Shown one piece after another: positions 49,040-62,785 of a stretch of 64,000 nt of DNA. Position 1 is the first letter of the stretch. Every line of letters begins with the position of its first letter. Position numbers and translations under genes: made by a program. Source of the stretch: Epiperipatus broadwayi (lineage: Eukaryota > Onychophora > Udeonychophora > Euonychophora > Peripatidae); the NCBI GenBank assembly GCA_028023455.1, contig JAQFVV010012668.1, forward strand, positions 868,001 to 932,000, given 5' to 3'. The notes beneath the pieces were generated by a model that was not told the DNA's origin, did not search any database, and worked only from the letters and a program-made list of their open reading frames with translations.

Positions 49040-49364
49040 AAGAATATATATCACATGATCACCATCTCTTATGCTAGCACATAACTGTTATTAAACAGGC
49101 AAAACTCTCCATACAGTAGTGAAATCCTGTGCTAACCAGAGTAATCAATGGATGCCAGAAGGCTTGTGCATAAAATCCCCATCTAGTGCCTACTCATCCA
49201 AGATCCCCAGACTAGTTTCTGGCTTGTGGTCTTCGTCACTGAGGAGCTTTGGATCTGAGAGCACTGCACCTAGATCTAGATGGGGATTTTATGCACAAAC
49301 CTTCTGGCATCCATTGATTACTCTGGTTGGCACAGGGTGGCACTACTGTATGGAGTCTTGCCTG
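49040..49364 (+). mobile_element. Palindromic MITE-like element, long version
   Basis: Positions 49096-49364 (269 bp) begin CAGGCAAAACTCTCC and end TTGCCTG. The outer roughly 100 bp on each side are reverse complements, including AATCAATGGATGCCAGAAGG and ATAAAATCCCCATCTAG. The centre (about 49190-49280) resembles the CCCCAGAC...CACTGAGGAGCT...AGATC stretch of family X at 38275-38340. Positions 49040-49095 are shared, inverted, with 10517-10562. The 118-codon frame across it is a by-product of the palindrome. Confidence 0.85.
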
Positions 49365-52300
49365 TTCAAAAATATGTCTCAATTTTTTTTTGCCTTTTCA
49401 AAAAGGGCAGTTGATTTATATATATGTGCAAATAGAAAACATACACACAAAATTGATAATATAGAAATTATATAAAATAGCATACACTAAAACAACTACA
49501 ATAAAACAATATTTGAAGCATTAATTTGATAATTATATTACCAGAAATGAACAACCAATATTAAACTTAATCAGAATAAAGTTTAATATTCCTTTTGAAA
49601 GTAAGTGCTTGCATAAATTTTACTATGATAAAATATATAGTCAATTTACAAAGTTACCATATAAAATGATTAAATGGAATTTATTTTATGGATTGTTAAA
49701 ATTCAGCTAATATGTAAATTTATTAGATAAATTTATTAATAAAATTTTAAATTATAATAAAACAAATTATTGCTGTATAATATTTGGATGTTATAAATTG
49801 TTTATATGTGAAATAAATAATTGTATATTTCATTTGTACAGTAATAATTTAAATTAAGATATAACATTAAAATTTTAATATTGTAGTTTATTTTAAAGTG
49901 ACGTCTCAAAATTCGTGCTTTTGAAAATCACCAGATGCTCAAATTCATCTGATATCAATTATTACCATAGCAATGGAACACATTTTACCTGTAAAATCTT
50001 GAAAAGCAAATAACTCTGGGTTATATTGGATGATATCACAGACCACATAATAAAAAACTATATCCAATTAAATTTTTTTTAAAAAGCTATCTTGTTCACC
50101 TTCTCCAACATGGAAGAGTAGAGAAACTTATTAGGCATTTTGTCTAGCTGACAAAATGTATTGTCTTATCAGCCTAAATAGATAATTTACAGCAGCAACA
50201 AGGATTATCATCAAATATTATTTAAAATGAAGCCAATTGAATATTTTAAACCACCAATAGAGTTTATAAAATTGCTTATGGGGTGGTTGGTCTACATATA
50301 AAATATTTCAAATATCATTCATCTCTTCTCTGAAATTAGAATAACTTGCTTGGAATAATATTGATTGCCTCTCCCTATAAATATAGTGAATGTTAGATAT
50401 TTGTCCAAACTATGGATTAGCATTCAACATATAATTGTTCATATATAAAAGCTGTTTAGATATATTAATGAAGATTGGTGAAAGTAATTCGAACCAATGG
50501 ATTATTTAGTCTCTGCTAGGTCTCATAAGTTAATAAGATGACCTGAACTATAGCGGGATAATTTCAACTTGCTTAAATTAATGGGTTATCAAACTACTGC
50601 ATTTAAAGTATATGATAAACATCAACCATTAGAATATTATTCCCTTATTCTTGCCTAAAGGACTAACTTGCTCAAGTCATGCAAAGTTAAAATGCTAATG
50701 TTGCCCCAAGGATAACAGATTTATAATTATTGATGCTATAAATCATAAAATATTACATAGATGAAACAAAGTGTTAAATTAAATTTTTGTAGATAGATTA
50801 TTACAATCAATCTTTGGAAAGTCCTTCTATTAATATGTGCTTTAAATCTTAATTTGTGAATGGATTATTCTATTATATAGATTTAATGCTAATTGTTTAT
50901 TATTAAAATTATTGCCAGTAAAACTTCAATAATCTTTGGATGCTACTGCGATATGCCTAAATATAATGCTTTTGAACCGTGCATGGATCTTGGTTATTAC
51001 TTGTAAAAATGATTGACTATAAATTTTATTTTTAAAGAATTATTTTCATTATAATTATTACTGTTGCAATTATAATATTAATAAAGTTCTCAAGAGAATG
51101 CTGGTATATAAGAAGGTACAGGTATTTATCTTATATTATTAATGAGATTTGGATATAAATGTAATGTTTGTTATTATATTTTGTATTGGAAATAAGTTGC
51201 ATTAAGTTAAATTAATTTATAAACACAATACATCCATTATTTAACTTATTTTATGTTTTATTTGTCCTTATTCTAAGCCTTATGTTATTTGGTTATGAAA
51301 TGGCCTGAGTAAATAATTAAATCACCAGTAAATATTTACCTTCATTGTCCCTAGTAAAGATTATATATAATTTCATGGCTGCTATATCATACATCAAAGC
51401 ACTCTTGTGTTATTAATGATTCTAAACTTTATTTATTAGCTGAGGTTTGCACCTAACTAAGTATTAAAACTGTAACATATGAAATAAGCTAGACAACATA
51501 GCCAGTCATGCCACTAAGATATTAAATAGTCAGATTTTAGAAAGTTATGTACTTGCATAGCATTGATATAATTACTAGGTAAACAATTTGCTTGTTCCTA
51601 AAAGGATTAAGGAATTAGACTGATCTTAGAAATGAGTTTGATAATGGATTAATTGTCACTGTGAAAAATTGAGATCATAAAACATTCCTAAGCATTGAAT
51701 GAATAGTGTACAACCTTCTCTAGTTTTCTGTATTTACATCACTTTACTGACCATCGATATAATCATATCTAAATGTTAGATTGTTTAAGGAGAACAAATG
51801 ATAATATTCAAAATTATTTTGCAGAGAACTTTTGATATTAAAAGTATATTTATTGTTTGCTAATATTTTGTTGTTTTTCTTTTATATAATTGTTATTAAT
51901 AATAAAGTAATTGTGTTATATTTCTAATACAGTTGTCTGTCATTACTGAAATCATCATCTTTTCTACACATTATCGAAATAAAAAATATCATACTTCCAC
52001 TTTGTTAAATTTATTTTCTTTATTGAATCCATATGCATCATTTATTATTTCCGTCTCTGATTATAATATAAAATTCAATAAAGTATAGTAAGATATAACA
52101 AAATCTCTTTAATACCTTAATCATAACTGGTATAAGTTAATTGTGATTTAATTTTATATCTTGTTAAATAAAGAACTTAATTAAATTTAGTTAAGAACCC
52201 CAAGAAAATAAATTGATTTGACCTTACCCTTAATCTGGGAATGAGAGAATTAATTGCCAGCTGCATAATAAGCACACTAGTTTATCTTAGAATAAGTCTT

Positions 52301-55300
52301 TATATATTATACATTGCAATACAGTCTGTGCATACAAAACACATTAAGATAATCACGATTTTATACAATAATTATCTATTATTGCTCTTAGAGGGACAAA
52401 AGAAATATATTCATTTTAGCTTACTTTCCGCAAAGGTACATCAATTTCAAATGCCCTCCATATAAACGAATGCATCTCACTCATTGTCTCTTACTCCTGT
52501 CCAACTGTGCCCTAAACTTTGGGTTTCTATATATATATATGCTAAGTGATGCTTTCAAAGTTGAAAATATGACCATTGTTTTTGGATTTTTCTATAATTA
52601 ACTACTACTTGTTATTATTCTTGAATTGTATTCACAGTCAATGATAGATGAGAATCAATCAATAAATATATATTACAATTCAAATTACCAGCATCAATTT
52701 TATAGGGACATGTATTTTAGAAATAATTATTAGCAGTAATATAAAATAAGCTTAAAAAGGATGAAATGGGCAATTGTATTCTCCATTGTAAATCAAAATC
52801 TGAACCAAAACAAATATCATGTTTTCGTGACTTAAAAATGTTCCATATTATTTTTCATCTTTAAAACAAATTAATTTTTAAGCATTAAAATTGGATAATT
52901 TTCAGTTGTTGGTTTTTTTCTTTACATCTGTAACCAAAATATTGTGTTATAATAGCTAATATTGAAATGCCAAATACAGGTTTACATTTTGTATTTAAAT
53001 TTGTCAGTTCTGATTTTGATCTTCCTGATCTTATTACTGTTTCTTTAACAATAAACTCATCCACATGACCTTGTCAATAAAAAAAAAACAAAACAATTAT
53101 TTACTATTTATCAATAAATTTCTCATTTCAAAATTACCAAGATTTTCAAATACATATACATAAAAATACACAGGAAAGAGTAGATCAAAACATTACTTTT
53201 ATCCTACTGATATATAGTAGTTTTAATAAATATATTTTAAATAACATTTTAATGACAATAGGAACTTTCCTGTACTGTACAATTTATTCAGAGCATGGGA
53301 TAAAATGTTTTATAAGCTATTACAAATAAATATCCTTGACCTACTATTAACCATGGTTTGTAACTTTACACTGTATTAGTTTGTGGATTTAATTTAAAAA
53401 TTACTTTCATGACACAAAAGTACTATATAGCTATTACTAAGAATTCTGCACTACTGTCATGCTAGAGCAGCAAATAATGATATGACTTCTTAATACTATA
53501 CTGATTTGGCTCAAAAGTTACTCTCACTCATAGTACATATGATATAGATATGCCAATATGAGAAACTATTACCAAAGAGGGATTCTAGAACCAACTTATA
53601 CCTAGTCTTTTAGAAAATCCAGATTTTATATTTGACTTTTTAAATACATTCAACTATTAGAAAAAGAACTCAGGTTAGTATATTACTAACTGTTGAAGAT
53701 AAATGACGTTTAATTAAATAAAGTCTGAATTATTCTAAAACACATTTGACAATTAATACTAGATAATGGAAACTAGTCCAACATACATAGTAAAGTTATA
53801 TATCATCACAGAATTTTAGATAAATAAAAGTTATGCTTTATTCATCGAACAGCTAAAAAAAATAAGTGCTTTATTTTGCCATTTTTTGTGAACAATTGTG
53901 AAAAAATGTATAAAAAAGATGTAATTACTAAGTGAAGTAGTGCTTCTGTTATTTCCATAGATTGCATGCTAGTGGCTACTAAACTACTTCAGATTAATAA
54001 TTAGGAATCATTCTTAAGATCTAAAATATTAATAATTTAATATTTTTTAGACTCAGATAAAAAATTGAAAAAAATATAATGTAAGAAAAAAGATTTAAGA
54101 TTAAAAACTAGTAATTATCATTCTATAACATTTATATACACATACACACAGATACTTGCATAAAAATAATATGCTGTCTTAAATTTTTTATTGTAATTAA
54201 ATAGAAAAGTTACTACTTTCAGTAAAAATAATTTATCAGAATTATTTATGTCTTATTAAGCTCTCTTTGATGATTTTAATCAGTTTTTTTTTTTCAGGTT
54301 TTAAGCAGCAAACCTTTAATTAAAAGGTATTAGCGCTCTAACTTTTTTAATTAAGAATGCTAGTTCTGAAGAGCTTAAAGAAAACAAATAGTTATATAAT
54401 GGTGAAAATCTTAATACTGATTTTACCAGGAAGTTTGCTCTTAATAATCCAAATTTGAAATTGTGAAATACATCAGAACTAGAAATAACATTTTGCAAGT
54501 TCATACGTAATAATGTATAAAACAGCCTGCGATAAAGCAATATCTTTTAAAAAAGGCTATAAATGGCACTCCGGATAATCAATAATAAAAATTACTCAAA
54601 GAAAACAAAAATGGACAAGCTACATTATTATGTGAGCAATGAATAAATTCATATACCAGAAATCGATCTCCTTCTTGAACATTAACTTTCACTTTTCCAT
54701 ATCTATTATTAGTTGCAATCATTAAAATATATTAATAAAAGAATTATTTACATATACACAAAAAGAATGAGATTTCGACAGATTGTACATTCAAAAATAT
54801 TTTCCTCCTATAAAATTGTCTTATAATAAAAAAAATTTCAAAAAAAGTTTTGAGAAATTTGAATATTCAAGGTGGTACCAAATACAATCAATTTACTTTC
54901 AAATGCAGCTTACAAAATATCATAAATAAATGTTTAGAGTTTCCAACTAGAAGATAGATTCATTAGTGACTTCATTAAGTTTTTTATTTATATGACTATA
55001 GCATACTGAACAGTTTTTAACTATGTGATTAGATTTGTGCTTGTTTACATTTTAATAGGATAATGGCTGTTAAATTTCTTTTATGAAAGTAGATAAGTGC
55101 AATGATCATAAGTTGTTTCTGAATCTATTGATAAGATTCCAATAATAGATAGAGAGATAAAATCCATCTGGCTTTATTGTCAGATATGGAAAAATAAAAT
55201 TATTTGGAATCTTCATAAAAAGGTCATTTTTTGTCAATAATTCTTTGGTTTTAGATTCGTGGTTGAAGATCCAGAGATAAATGTTAAGATACCGAAACAC

Positions 55301-56290
55301 CTAATTAACATAAATTTGAATACTCCCCCTCATCACTATCAACCACACACAGCTTTGATTATGAAGCCATAGAGCTTTGAAAGTGCTAAGCTGTAAATAA
55401 ATTTAGTAAAATAACTTCTTTAAGAGCGTTATAAGCGCATAATTATTGATATTATATAATTTATGAGGTTTATAAACAAATTTTCATTACATAAATAAAA
55501 TTATAACTTCAATTATTGCCAAGTATGATCTGCTTAACAGACTTTTATATATTTCCTGTGAGATGACTTCTGATATCTAGTACAAAAATATGTGAAAGAA
55601 TACAAACCACTGCAAAAGAGGAGACTGATTGTACCAGTAATATTTCGCATGGTAATATTTAATTGATTATTCAGAACTTTAGCATGAACACTTTTTCTCT
55701 AAACAGGGACACAGTTTTTTCTTCTAGAACATGCTAGTGCTAAGGAAGCTGATTATAAAGTATTTACATTACACCTGCAAATAGTACCAGGCAATTTACT
55801 AAGAAAGTTATTCCTAGTAATCATTGTAAATATAATCATAGATACATAAAGAAAATTATGATCCAAGGTTACTCATAAATAGCATGGAATAAGATGATGC
55901 TTCAATCTATTGTTACAATTTTGATTATACATTTACTAAAATAGGAAGAAGATATCCAAAGCTTTAAACTTTTATTGAAAGATTCACCTATTTTTGTAAA
56001 AATAACTTTTGTGAAGTCAAAGCACAACTGTATAGATCACTGATGAATATATTAAATAAAATAGGTAAAAAGAAATGAATTCTGTAATAGAGCCTTCTGT
56101 AACATTTTATATTCACTATATTATCATGTAGGCTCACTTGAATTTTTCTATTGAAGAGTATTTTGTCAAGATGGTTTTTAAAAAACCATTTTTCCATACA
56201 GAATCAAAAACTGAGGTTAAACCAATTAAAGTAGCATCTTTTAATTTAATTAAAAACTTTTGAAATATGTGTTATAAAAGATGAAACTTA
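49365..56290. other. Anonymous AT-rich DNA with weak hints of old coding sequence
   Basis: I see no confident gene. A plus-strand stretch near 55590-55810 reads VKEYKPLQKRRLIVPVIFRM and later KEADYKVFTLHLQIVPGNLL, loosely like the region around the integrase of Ty3/gypsy elements, but no catalytic motif is visible. A minus-strand stretch near 54655-54710 reads KVNVQEGDRFLVYEF. Both are too weak to call. Confidence 0.3.
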
Positions 56291-56299
56291 TTCACAGCA

Positions 56300-58620
56300 G
56301 TTTTCCTTCTGATGTAAACCCATACCTCTATATAGGTAGAAAACTCTCAACTAGTGGAAAATTCTTATTAATATGATTTTTTTTCAAGCAGCACGTAAGA
56401 AATACATAATAACAAAAATGAGACAATAATTTTTTGAATCACTGTTGGATTTATTTGGTTTTAAGATTACTAAAGTATTGTTTTTATGACAAATATTTGG
56501 AATAGTTTCTGTAAGAGTAATGTTATATAAACCTCATTTTGTTTTCAGACCTAAATTTTTTAGAAATTCTAGAAATATGCTATCTAAGGTCTTTCCTACT
56601 TTGCAATAATCAAAAGCAATTTTAACTAGCTTTCTTTAATGGCATTAAAGAAATAACATAAAATAAAAGTTTGCAGTTCTGATCTAATGATGTTCTTTTT
56701 GTTCTATCAGTTTTGAATAGCATCCAATCATATCTGTTTCTAACTTTATTTTTCCAATTCTTGTAGTTACTTTCTCTGTAAGATCTTTACTAAATTTCTT
56801 ATCTTACTACTTTTTTCATAATTTCTTCAGTCCCTTCCCAACATATCTTTCATAATTCCTTTACATTTAAGATCATATCTAATACAGTTGCCATTTCTCT
56901 TCATAATTTTCTTAAAAAAAGTAAACCTTTTCACTTTGCTTTATCAACATTTTGATATTTCTGACCTTATTCTTTCAACTTATCTTTTCCATTCTCCCTC
57001 AAATTCATATTTTCCAAGTTTTTGTCCTCTTTCTTCCTAATTATGCATCATTTTGATCCACATAAGGTCATATTCCAAACAAAACATATATTACATCTCA
57101 CTCTCAGATCTAATTTCATTAGTCAATAAAATGCCACTTGATCAATATTTCATCTATTTTTCATTCTATTTATTTTCATTGCTTCAGTTTTATTTACATT
57201 TTTATTCTAATTTTTTTACTAGTTTTATCTGCCTTAATACTTTATTGACCTCATTCTCATTAAATACTCCCAAATCAGCAACAAATCTGATGCTATATTA
57301 TTACTATTCCAGCCATATCAAAGTAACATTCATTTAACGCATCCATAAATATATTACACTTTATCTTCTTTTCCTAAATAAATTTTATTTTATATATAAA
57401 AAAAAAACATTTAAACTTACACATATCTTTTATTCATATACAAAGTTCTGAGAAATGTCTTTATTATCAATCCATATTTTTATGTTTTTTAACTTTTATC
57501 CAATATATACAGTAATTCAGTAAAACAAATATTAACTTGATTAAACTCAATAGTATTTTTATCTATTCCCATTATATTCTACATCCAGAGTATTTTGCAT
57601 CAGGAAAATATTTACTATATTTAAAATCAATATATTCAAGATTTGCAATAATACCTTAGCAGCACAAGAGATTAAGCTAATTGTTCTAAAATATTCATAC
57701 ATCATGAATTAGATCTTTTTCTAATAAAATTATAGATTGAAAAATAAATTTTTAATAATTTGTTAAAATTATAAATTAGTTTATAAGGATCATTAAATTC
57801 TCTTGAATCGTTATCATCATAGATTTTATTAATTCAACTGGAATTTCATCAATTTTTTTGTGCCATATCAAATTTCATTTCAGTCAGTGCTTTTTCAACT
57901 TTATACTTCGTATTGTATAATTTATTACTGCCTGATCTATGTAATTTTTTTTTTTCAACCAATAAAAACAAGCCATTAGTATGTTCTTAGTTTTTTTTCA
58001 ATTCAATTACTTAATAATAATTTGCAATTTTATCTTCAAACTATTTTATTTAATTATAAATTAAATCAAACCTACTCTTTCTTAGCATTTCCTTTGATTT
58101 CCCATAATTTTCTTTTATCACTCTACCCTAGCATTATTTGTTTTATATTTCAAATCGCTATTAATCCCTCTAAACATGTTCTTACAGATTTCCTATTTTT
58201 CCATCTTCTCTCAATTTTTATCACTTTACTTATATTATTCCTATGACAATAATTCACTTTTTAAAAAAAAATGTATTTTATCGATAACATTATTATAACT
58301 TATACTCACTTTTTTATCCTTCAATTCTTAAAATATTTGATAAACATCCAAATTTAAATTATCAATTTCTCTCTTGTCTCAGTTTATTGTAGTCTAATAT
58401 CCGCAGCTTAATTATTGCTAAATTATGATCTGAATCTTTATTAGTTTTAAGATATTTATATGCATTCTTAATAGTGTTTCTAAATGAAATTTATTTTTAT
58501 ACTTGAAGTTTTCCAAGTGTAAATCTTTTTTTCATCAATTTTTAAACTACATCTCTATTATTTTTAGTTTTCAAAAGGAACTTTATTGAGCTTAATAATT
58601 GTACAAACAGAATAAAAAAA
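56300..58620 (-). mobile_element. Degenerate LINE, endonuclease end and RT start
   Basis: The plus strand is pyrimidine-rich. On the minus strand, about 58470-58390 reads NTIKNAYKYLKTNKDSDHNL, carrying the SDH motif that ends APE-type endonucleases. At about 57895-57500 comes the RT N-terminus: KALTEMKFDMAQ, IYNFNKLLK, and further pieces matching the usual order (GK-AG-D-IP-ELIK, then RTISLIS, then AKVLLQI) with frameshifts. Further down (57260-57200) is VFNENEVNKVLRQIK. No catalytic RT motif is readable and the 3' end is unclear. It is inactive. The 3' boundary is a guess. Confidence 0.5.
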
Positions 58621-59039
58621 CTCAGGACTATCGGTATATATATATATCATCATGGCAACTTGACATTTACATGAATAATAGTCAGGAAAAAACACAAATA
58701 TATAAACAAATTTATACAGAAAAAAAAATTATACCTTTACCATTAGAAATATTAATAATAGAGACCAAAAAAAAATTATATTATTGTCCAACACTAAAGA
58801 ATTTCAAGTACGTAATTAAAAAAAAGGAAACCAATTAATAATTTATTACTGATTTATTAGTAAATATATAATATTAACTTTTTTGGAATTTTCACCAGAC
58901 ATTTGCATCAGTGCATCACTTATCTCATTTTATTACCAATAAACTTACATTTTGATATTTGCATTGACATTATTTCGCAGTATTTAATATAAGCTTGCAT
59001 TTTTTTTATTTCAGCACATGCATATAGTATTCAAAATTA

Positions 59040-62000
59040 GGTTATGAAATTTGATTGTAGGTGGCAGATTAGTAGTTTCAATAAGGTTAAAGAAAGAGTA
59101 GGAGTAGTTGAATTACTAAAGAGATTCGACAATAGGTATATATTAGATAGGGTATGTTCTATAAATGAGAGATTAAAAAAAATTATGTGAGAGAAATAAT
59201 GTTATGCTTGTAGATGAATGGGATTTTTTTATTAGTAAGAATATAGTAAAGATGGATTGCACTTAGCAAAACAAGGAAGTATTAGAGGTATGATTTATGA
59301 AAAATATTATAGTTCGGGAAACTTATAAATGGGTAGGGGGGTAGGTTTAAATTACAGTATTATAAAAAAAAAGGGTAAGATTGAATGGGATGAAAACAGT
59401 AAACAAAGGGTAGCTGATTCAGATATAAATGTAAATGTGGAGAGTGAATAGGGGTCTGTAAAACTAATGATAAACAAATTAATTACGAATGTAATAGAGA
59501 AGAAAGAGTCTAAAGAATATAAGAAAAAAAAGAAATGGTTAAAATTGGATATTTGAGTATGAGAGGTAGGAGACCAAAAAAGTGATTGGAATCAAACAAA
59601 ATAGTTAAAAAGCTTGAGATATTAGCAGTAGTGGAAACACATCTAATAGATGAAGAAGAACCTACACTGAAAGATTTGATGGCAGGGTATAAATAGAAAA
59701 GAAAAAGGGGGTGGCAATATAGGAGTTATGTCAAAAAATATTTAAATACTTAAAGTATCAGCACATTTGTGGTTTGGGATAAGGTTAGGGTGACAAAAAT
59801 GGATGGTGGCTATAAGATATATGCCTACTGGAGATAGTCAAACTATAATGGAGTGAAAAGTAGCATATATGAATCCCTAGTTAAGCATATACAGTTTCAA
59901 AAAAAAGGGAGGAAGAAAATAATAATTATGGGAGATATGAATGAACATATTGAAAAAATTGATGATGTAATAACAAGAATAAACAGCTTTTGAAATTTTT
60001 TTGTCAGAGAGTGAATTTGAGCATTGGAAATTTATCAAATATTTATGAAGGGCAATACACATGGTCTAGAAATAATATATATTTCATACCATACATTATG
60101 TATTAATGCAGAATGAAGGAATAAATAAAGTATGGAAAATTAAAGTGTTTGATAATGAAGAGAATATGTAATAATGATCATAATTTCTTATAATAGAAAT
60201 AGTTGGTAATGTAATGGAAAATAATAATAAAAGTAGAAAGAATAGTGAAAGATGTGGATGGAGAATGAATGATAAAAATAAATTAGAAGAATATTAAATA
60301 AAAGTAGAATGAATCATGGAAAAAGACTGGTATGGTGATTGAGAAAAAGTGGCAAATAGGGTTTTAGGTGAGAATATTCAAAAGAATAAAAGTAATAGAA
60401 AAGTGAGAATTAGTGAAAGTGAAAAAGAAAGGAAAAAGTATGCAGAGAATATAAATGTCTATTAAAAACAAAGAAAGTGAAAAAGATGTTAATATTAAAT
60501 GGGAAATCTATTTTTAAAGAAGAAGTTGGCTAAAATAGATAATTATACAGAGAGAATGAAGTTAAATAGTAAATTATTGGAGAATATTAAGAAAAGTGGA
60601 ATAGATGTGATAAAAAGTTTTGGGAATATATAGGGGAGAGAGAAATAGCAATACTAAATGATGAGGAAAAAGAGTATAGCTCTAGAGAAGAATTAGAGAC
60701 AATCTTAAATAATTATGCAATGGATATAGAAAAGATGTTAGATGTGAAAGACAGAGTGCTAACAAACAGAAAAGCATGTAGTAATGGAAATATTAGTTTT
60801 ACAGAAAATGAATTGCATGAGGCAGGGAAGAAGTTGAAAAGTGGACAGGCAATAGAGCAAAATTAAATCTATTATGTTTTAATAAGATGGCACAGAAGAC
60901 AAAATTTCCAGATAGCTGGAATAATACAAAAAATTAATATTTAAAGGAAAGGGTAAGGATCATAGAAAGATAAGCAGTTATAGACTTACAGTGATAATGT
61001 CAGTGTTACATAAAGTTTTTACATATATGGTGGCTGGAAAGAGGTCAAAATAGATGGAAATAAAATAATATAGTGGGAGAAATACAAGAACATTTTAAAA
61101 CAGATAAACATATAAGAGATAGTTTACTTGTAGTCACACAACTTATAGATATGAATAGGAATATAGGTGAACAGTTGCATATGGTCTTAATAGATATAGA
61201 GAAGGCATATGGCAGAATAAATAGAAATAGATTATATGTAAGTTTAGTAAACTTGGGAATGAATGGAGCTTTAGTGGACCTTATTAAGAGATTGTATGAA
61301 AATAATTACTATACATATCAATTAGCAAATACAGAATCAGAATTAAAAAATGGGATATGACTAAGGCAAGAATGCACAATATGACTTATTTTGTTTTTAT
61401 TATATTTGGGAGAATTGGAGAAAACAACAGAAAGACTAGGAAGAAGGTTAGAGATACCATTAATAGATAGCAAAGGATTGTATACATCACCCAGTCCTTT
61501 ATTTGCTGTGCATAAAAAACAGAGAGGATATGGAAGTTATGCTGAAATCATGTGCAAGGGTGGGTAGAGGTGGGAATTCAATTTAGTGAACAAAAATCAA
61601 AAGTAATGATGATAAATGCCAGGGAAAGAGAAGAGAAAAAATTATTTTATTGGAGGATATAAAATTAGATGTGATTAATAGATATAACTATTTGGGAATC
61701 ATTTTAAATAATCAGAAAAATTGCTTGAATGAATAAGAGGAAAAAATGATAAGTGAAGCAAAAAAAAGAAAGAGACTGATAAAGAAATTAACAGTGTTGT
61801 CATATAATAAATATGATGTAGCAAAAACTGTATAGAAGAGAGTGGCAGTAGCAGGGTTAATTTATAGTAATAATGCATTGTGTTAGTAAAGGGAATGTTA
61901 GATTACTTACAAAAAATACAAAGAAAAGTAGAAAGACATGCATTAAATGCAGATGTGTGGATGGCAAAGGGGGTGACTCAAGAAAAAATGGGATGTTCAA

Positions 62001-62785
62001 GTTTTTATATGAGAGATGCAAAAAGCAAAATGAAAATGTTTGGTAAATTGCAATTTATAAATAGCAAGAGAATAGTCAAAAAAGTATTTAACTGGGTTAT
62101 CAGTAAAGGACAGGCAGCAAGATGGATGAGAAGGGTAGTATGGTATGCAGAAGATTTGGATTAAGACTTTATGCCAATATAACTGTACAAAAGGTAGGAT
62201 GATTGTTGATTGTTATAGTAGTAAAGAATGCGATAGAAAAATAGATGCATTAATAAAGAATAGCAAGTTGAAGAGATGGAGAATTAGTACGGAAAGTAAA
62301 GAGATTTTAAATATATAAAGAAGTAAACAGAATATTGGGTGTGAGTTAATTTACAATAATAGCAAGGAAAGTACTTGAACAGGATCATTAACAACAAGGG
62401 AATATGCATATAAATGCAGAAATGTGGGTGATTTATTGTGCAAGATATGTAAGGAAGGCATGGAAAATATTAGGCTTTTGCTAATTAAATGTAAATGCTT
62501 ACAAGCAGAAAAGGTACAAATAATGAAGTTGTGGAAGAATAAATATAAACAAAGTGGTTATACAGAATGTGGGTTCTTGGTTTTTATGCTAGGTTTGAAA
62601 AAAAAAAAATAAGGGAGATCTATATATAAAGGCCATAGAGTGGCCAAAGATGTTGTGGAAATGGGATGGCATAGGAATATGAGAAAAACCTAGGGTGGGG
62701 AATAAAGGTAAGGTAAGGTGGCTAACAGGTTTTTCTGGGTATAATAGCTGAAAAATTCCTGACTTCAATAAAGAAGTCATAGTGC
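59040..62785 (+). mobile_element. Degenerate LINE with esterase-like ORF1, endonuclease, RT and zinc-knuckle remnant
   Basis: Domain order on the plus strand: an ORF1 remnant with the end of an SGNH-type esterase (VKERVGVVELLKRFDNRYIL...SINERLKKIM, then YSKDGLHLAKQGS at 59242-59280, the block holding the catalytic Asp and His). Then an APE endonuclease starting about 59534 (KIGYLS-MRGRR), with VVETHLID (catalytic Glu, about 59628-59652) and IIIMGDMNEHIE (about 59920). Then the RT, whose motif A is MVLIDIEKAYGRINRNRLYV (about 61180-61240; open frame 61073-61360). A C-terminal stretch follows at 61880-62164, and finally a CX2C...C knuckle, LLCKICKEGMENIRLLLIKC, at about 62436-62495 whose usual His is lost. 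Motif C cannot be read. The 3' end lies near 62785. Many stops make it inactive. Confidence 0.82.

Noticed and set aside
49119-49475. 118-codon frame
   Set aside because: It runs across the 49.1 kb palindromic element; the frame is a by-product of the inverted arms. The same peptide start appears in the frame at 10285-10521 because that is the same repeat.
50460-50740. Possible mitochondrial rRNA insertion, because of a CCAAGGATAACAGA phrase
   Set aside because: The bases on either side do not match the conserved mitochondrial 16S context, and no other conserved block follows.
54316-54540. 74-codon minus-strand frame
   Set aside because: No motif, AT-rich composition and no supporting signals; treated as chance.
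55590-56000. Ty3/gypsy integrase remnant on the plus strand
   Set aside because: Two loosely similar peptides (around RRLIVPVIFR and LQIVPG) are not enough; no zinc-finger spacing or catalytic Asp is visible and there are many stops.
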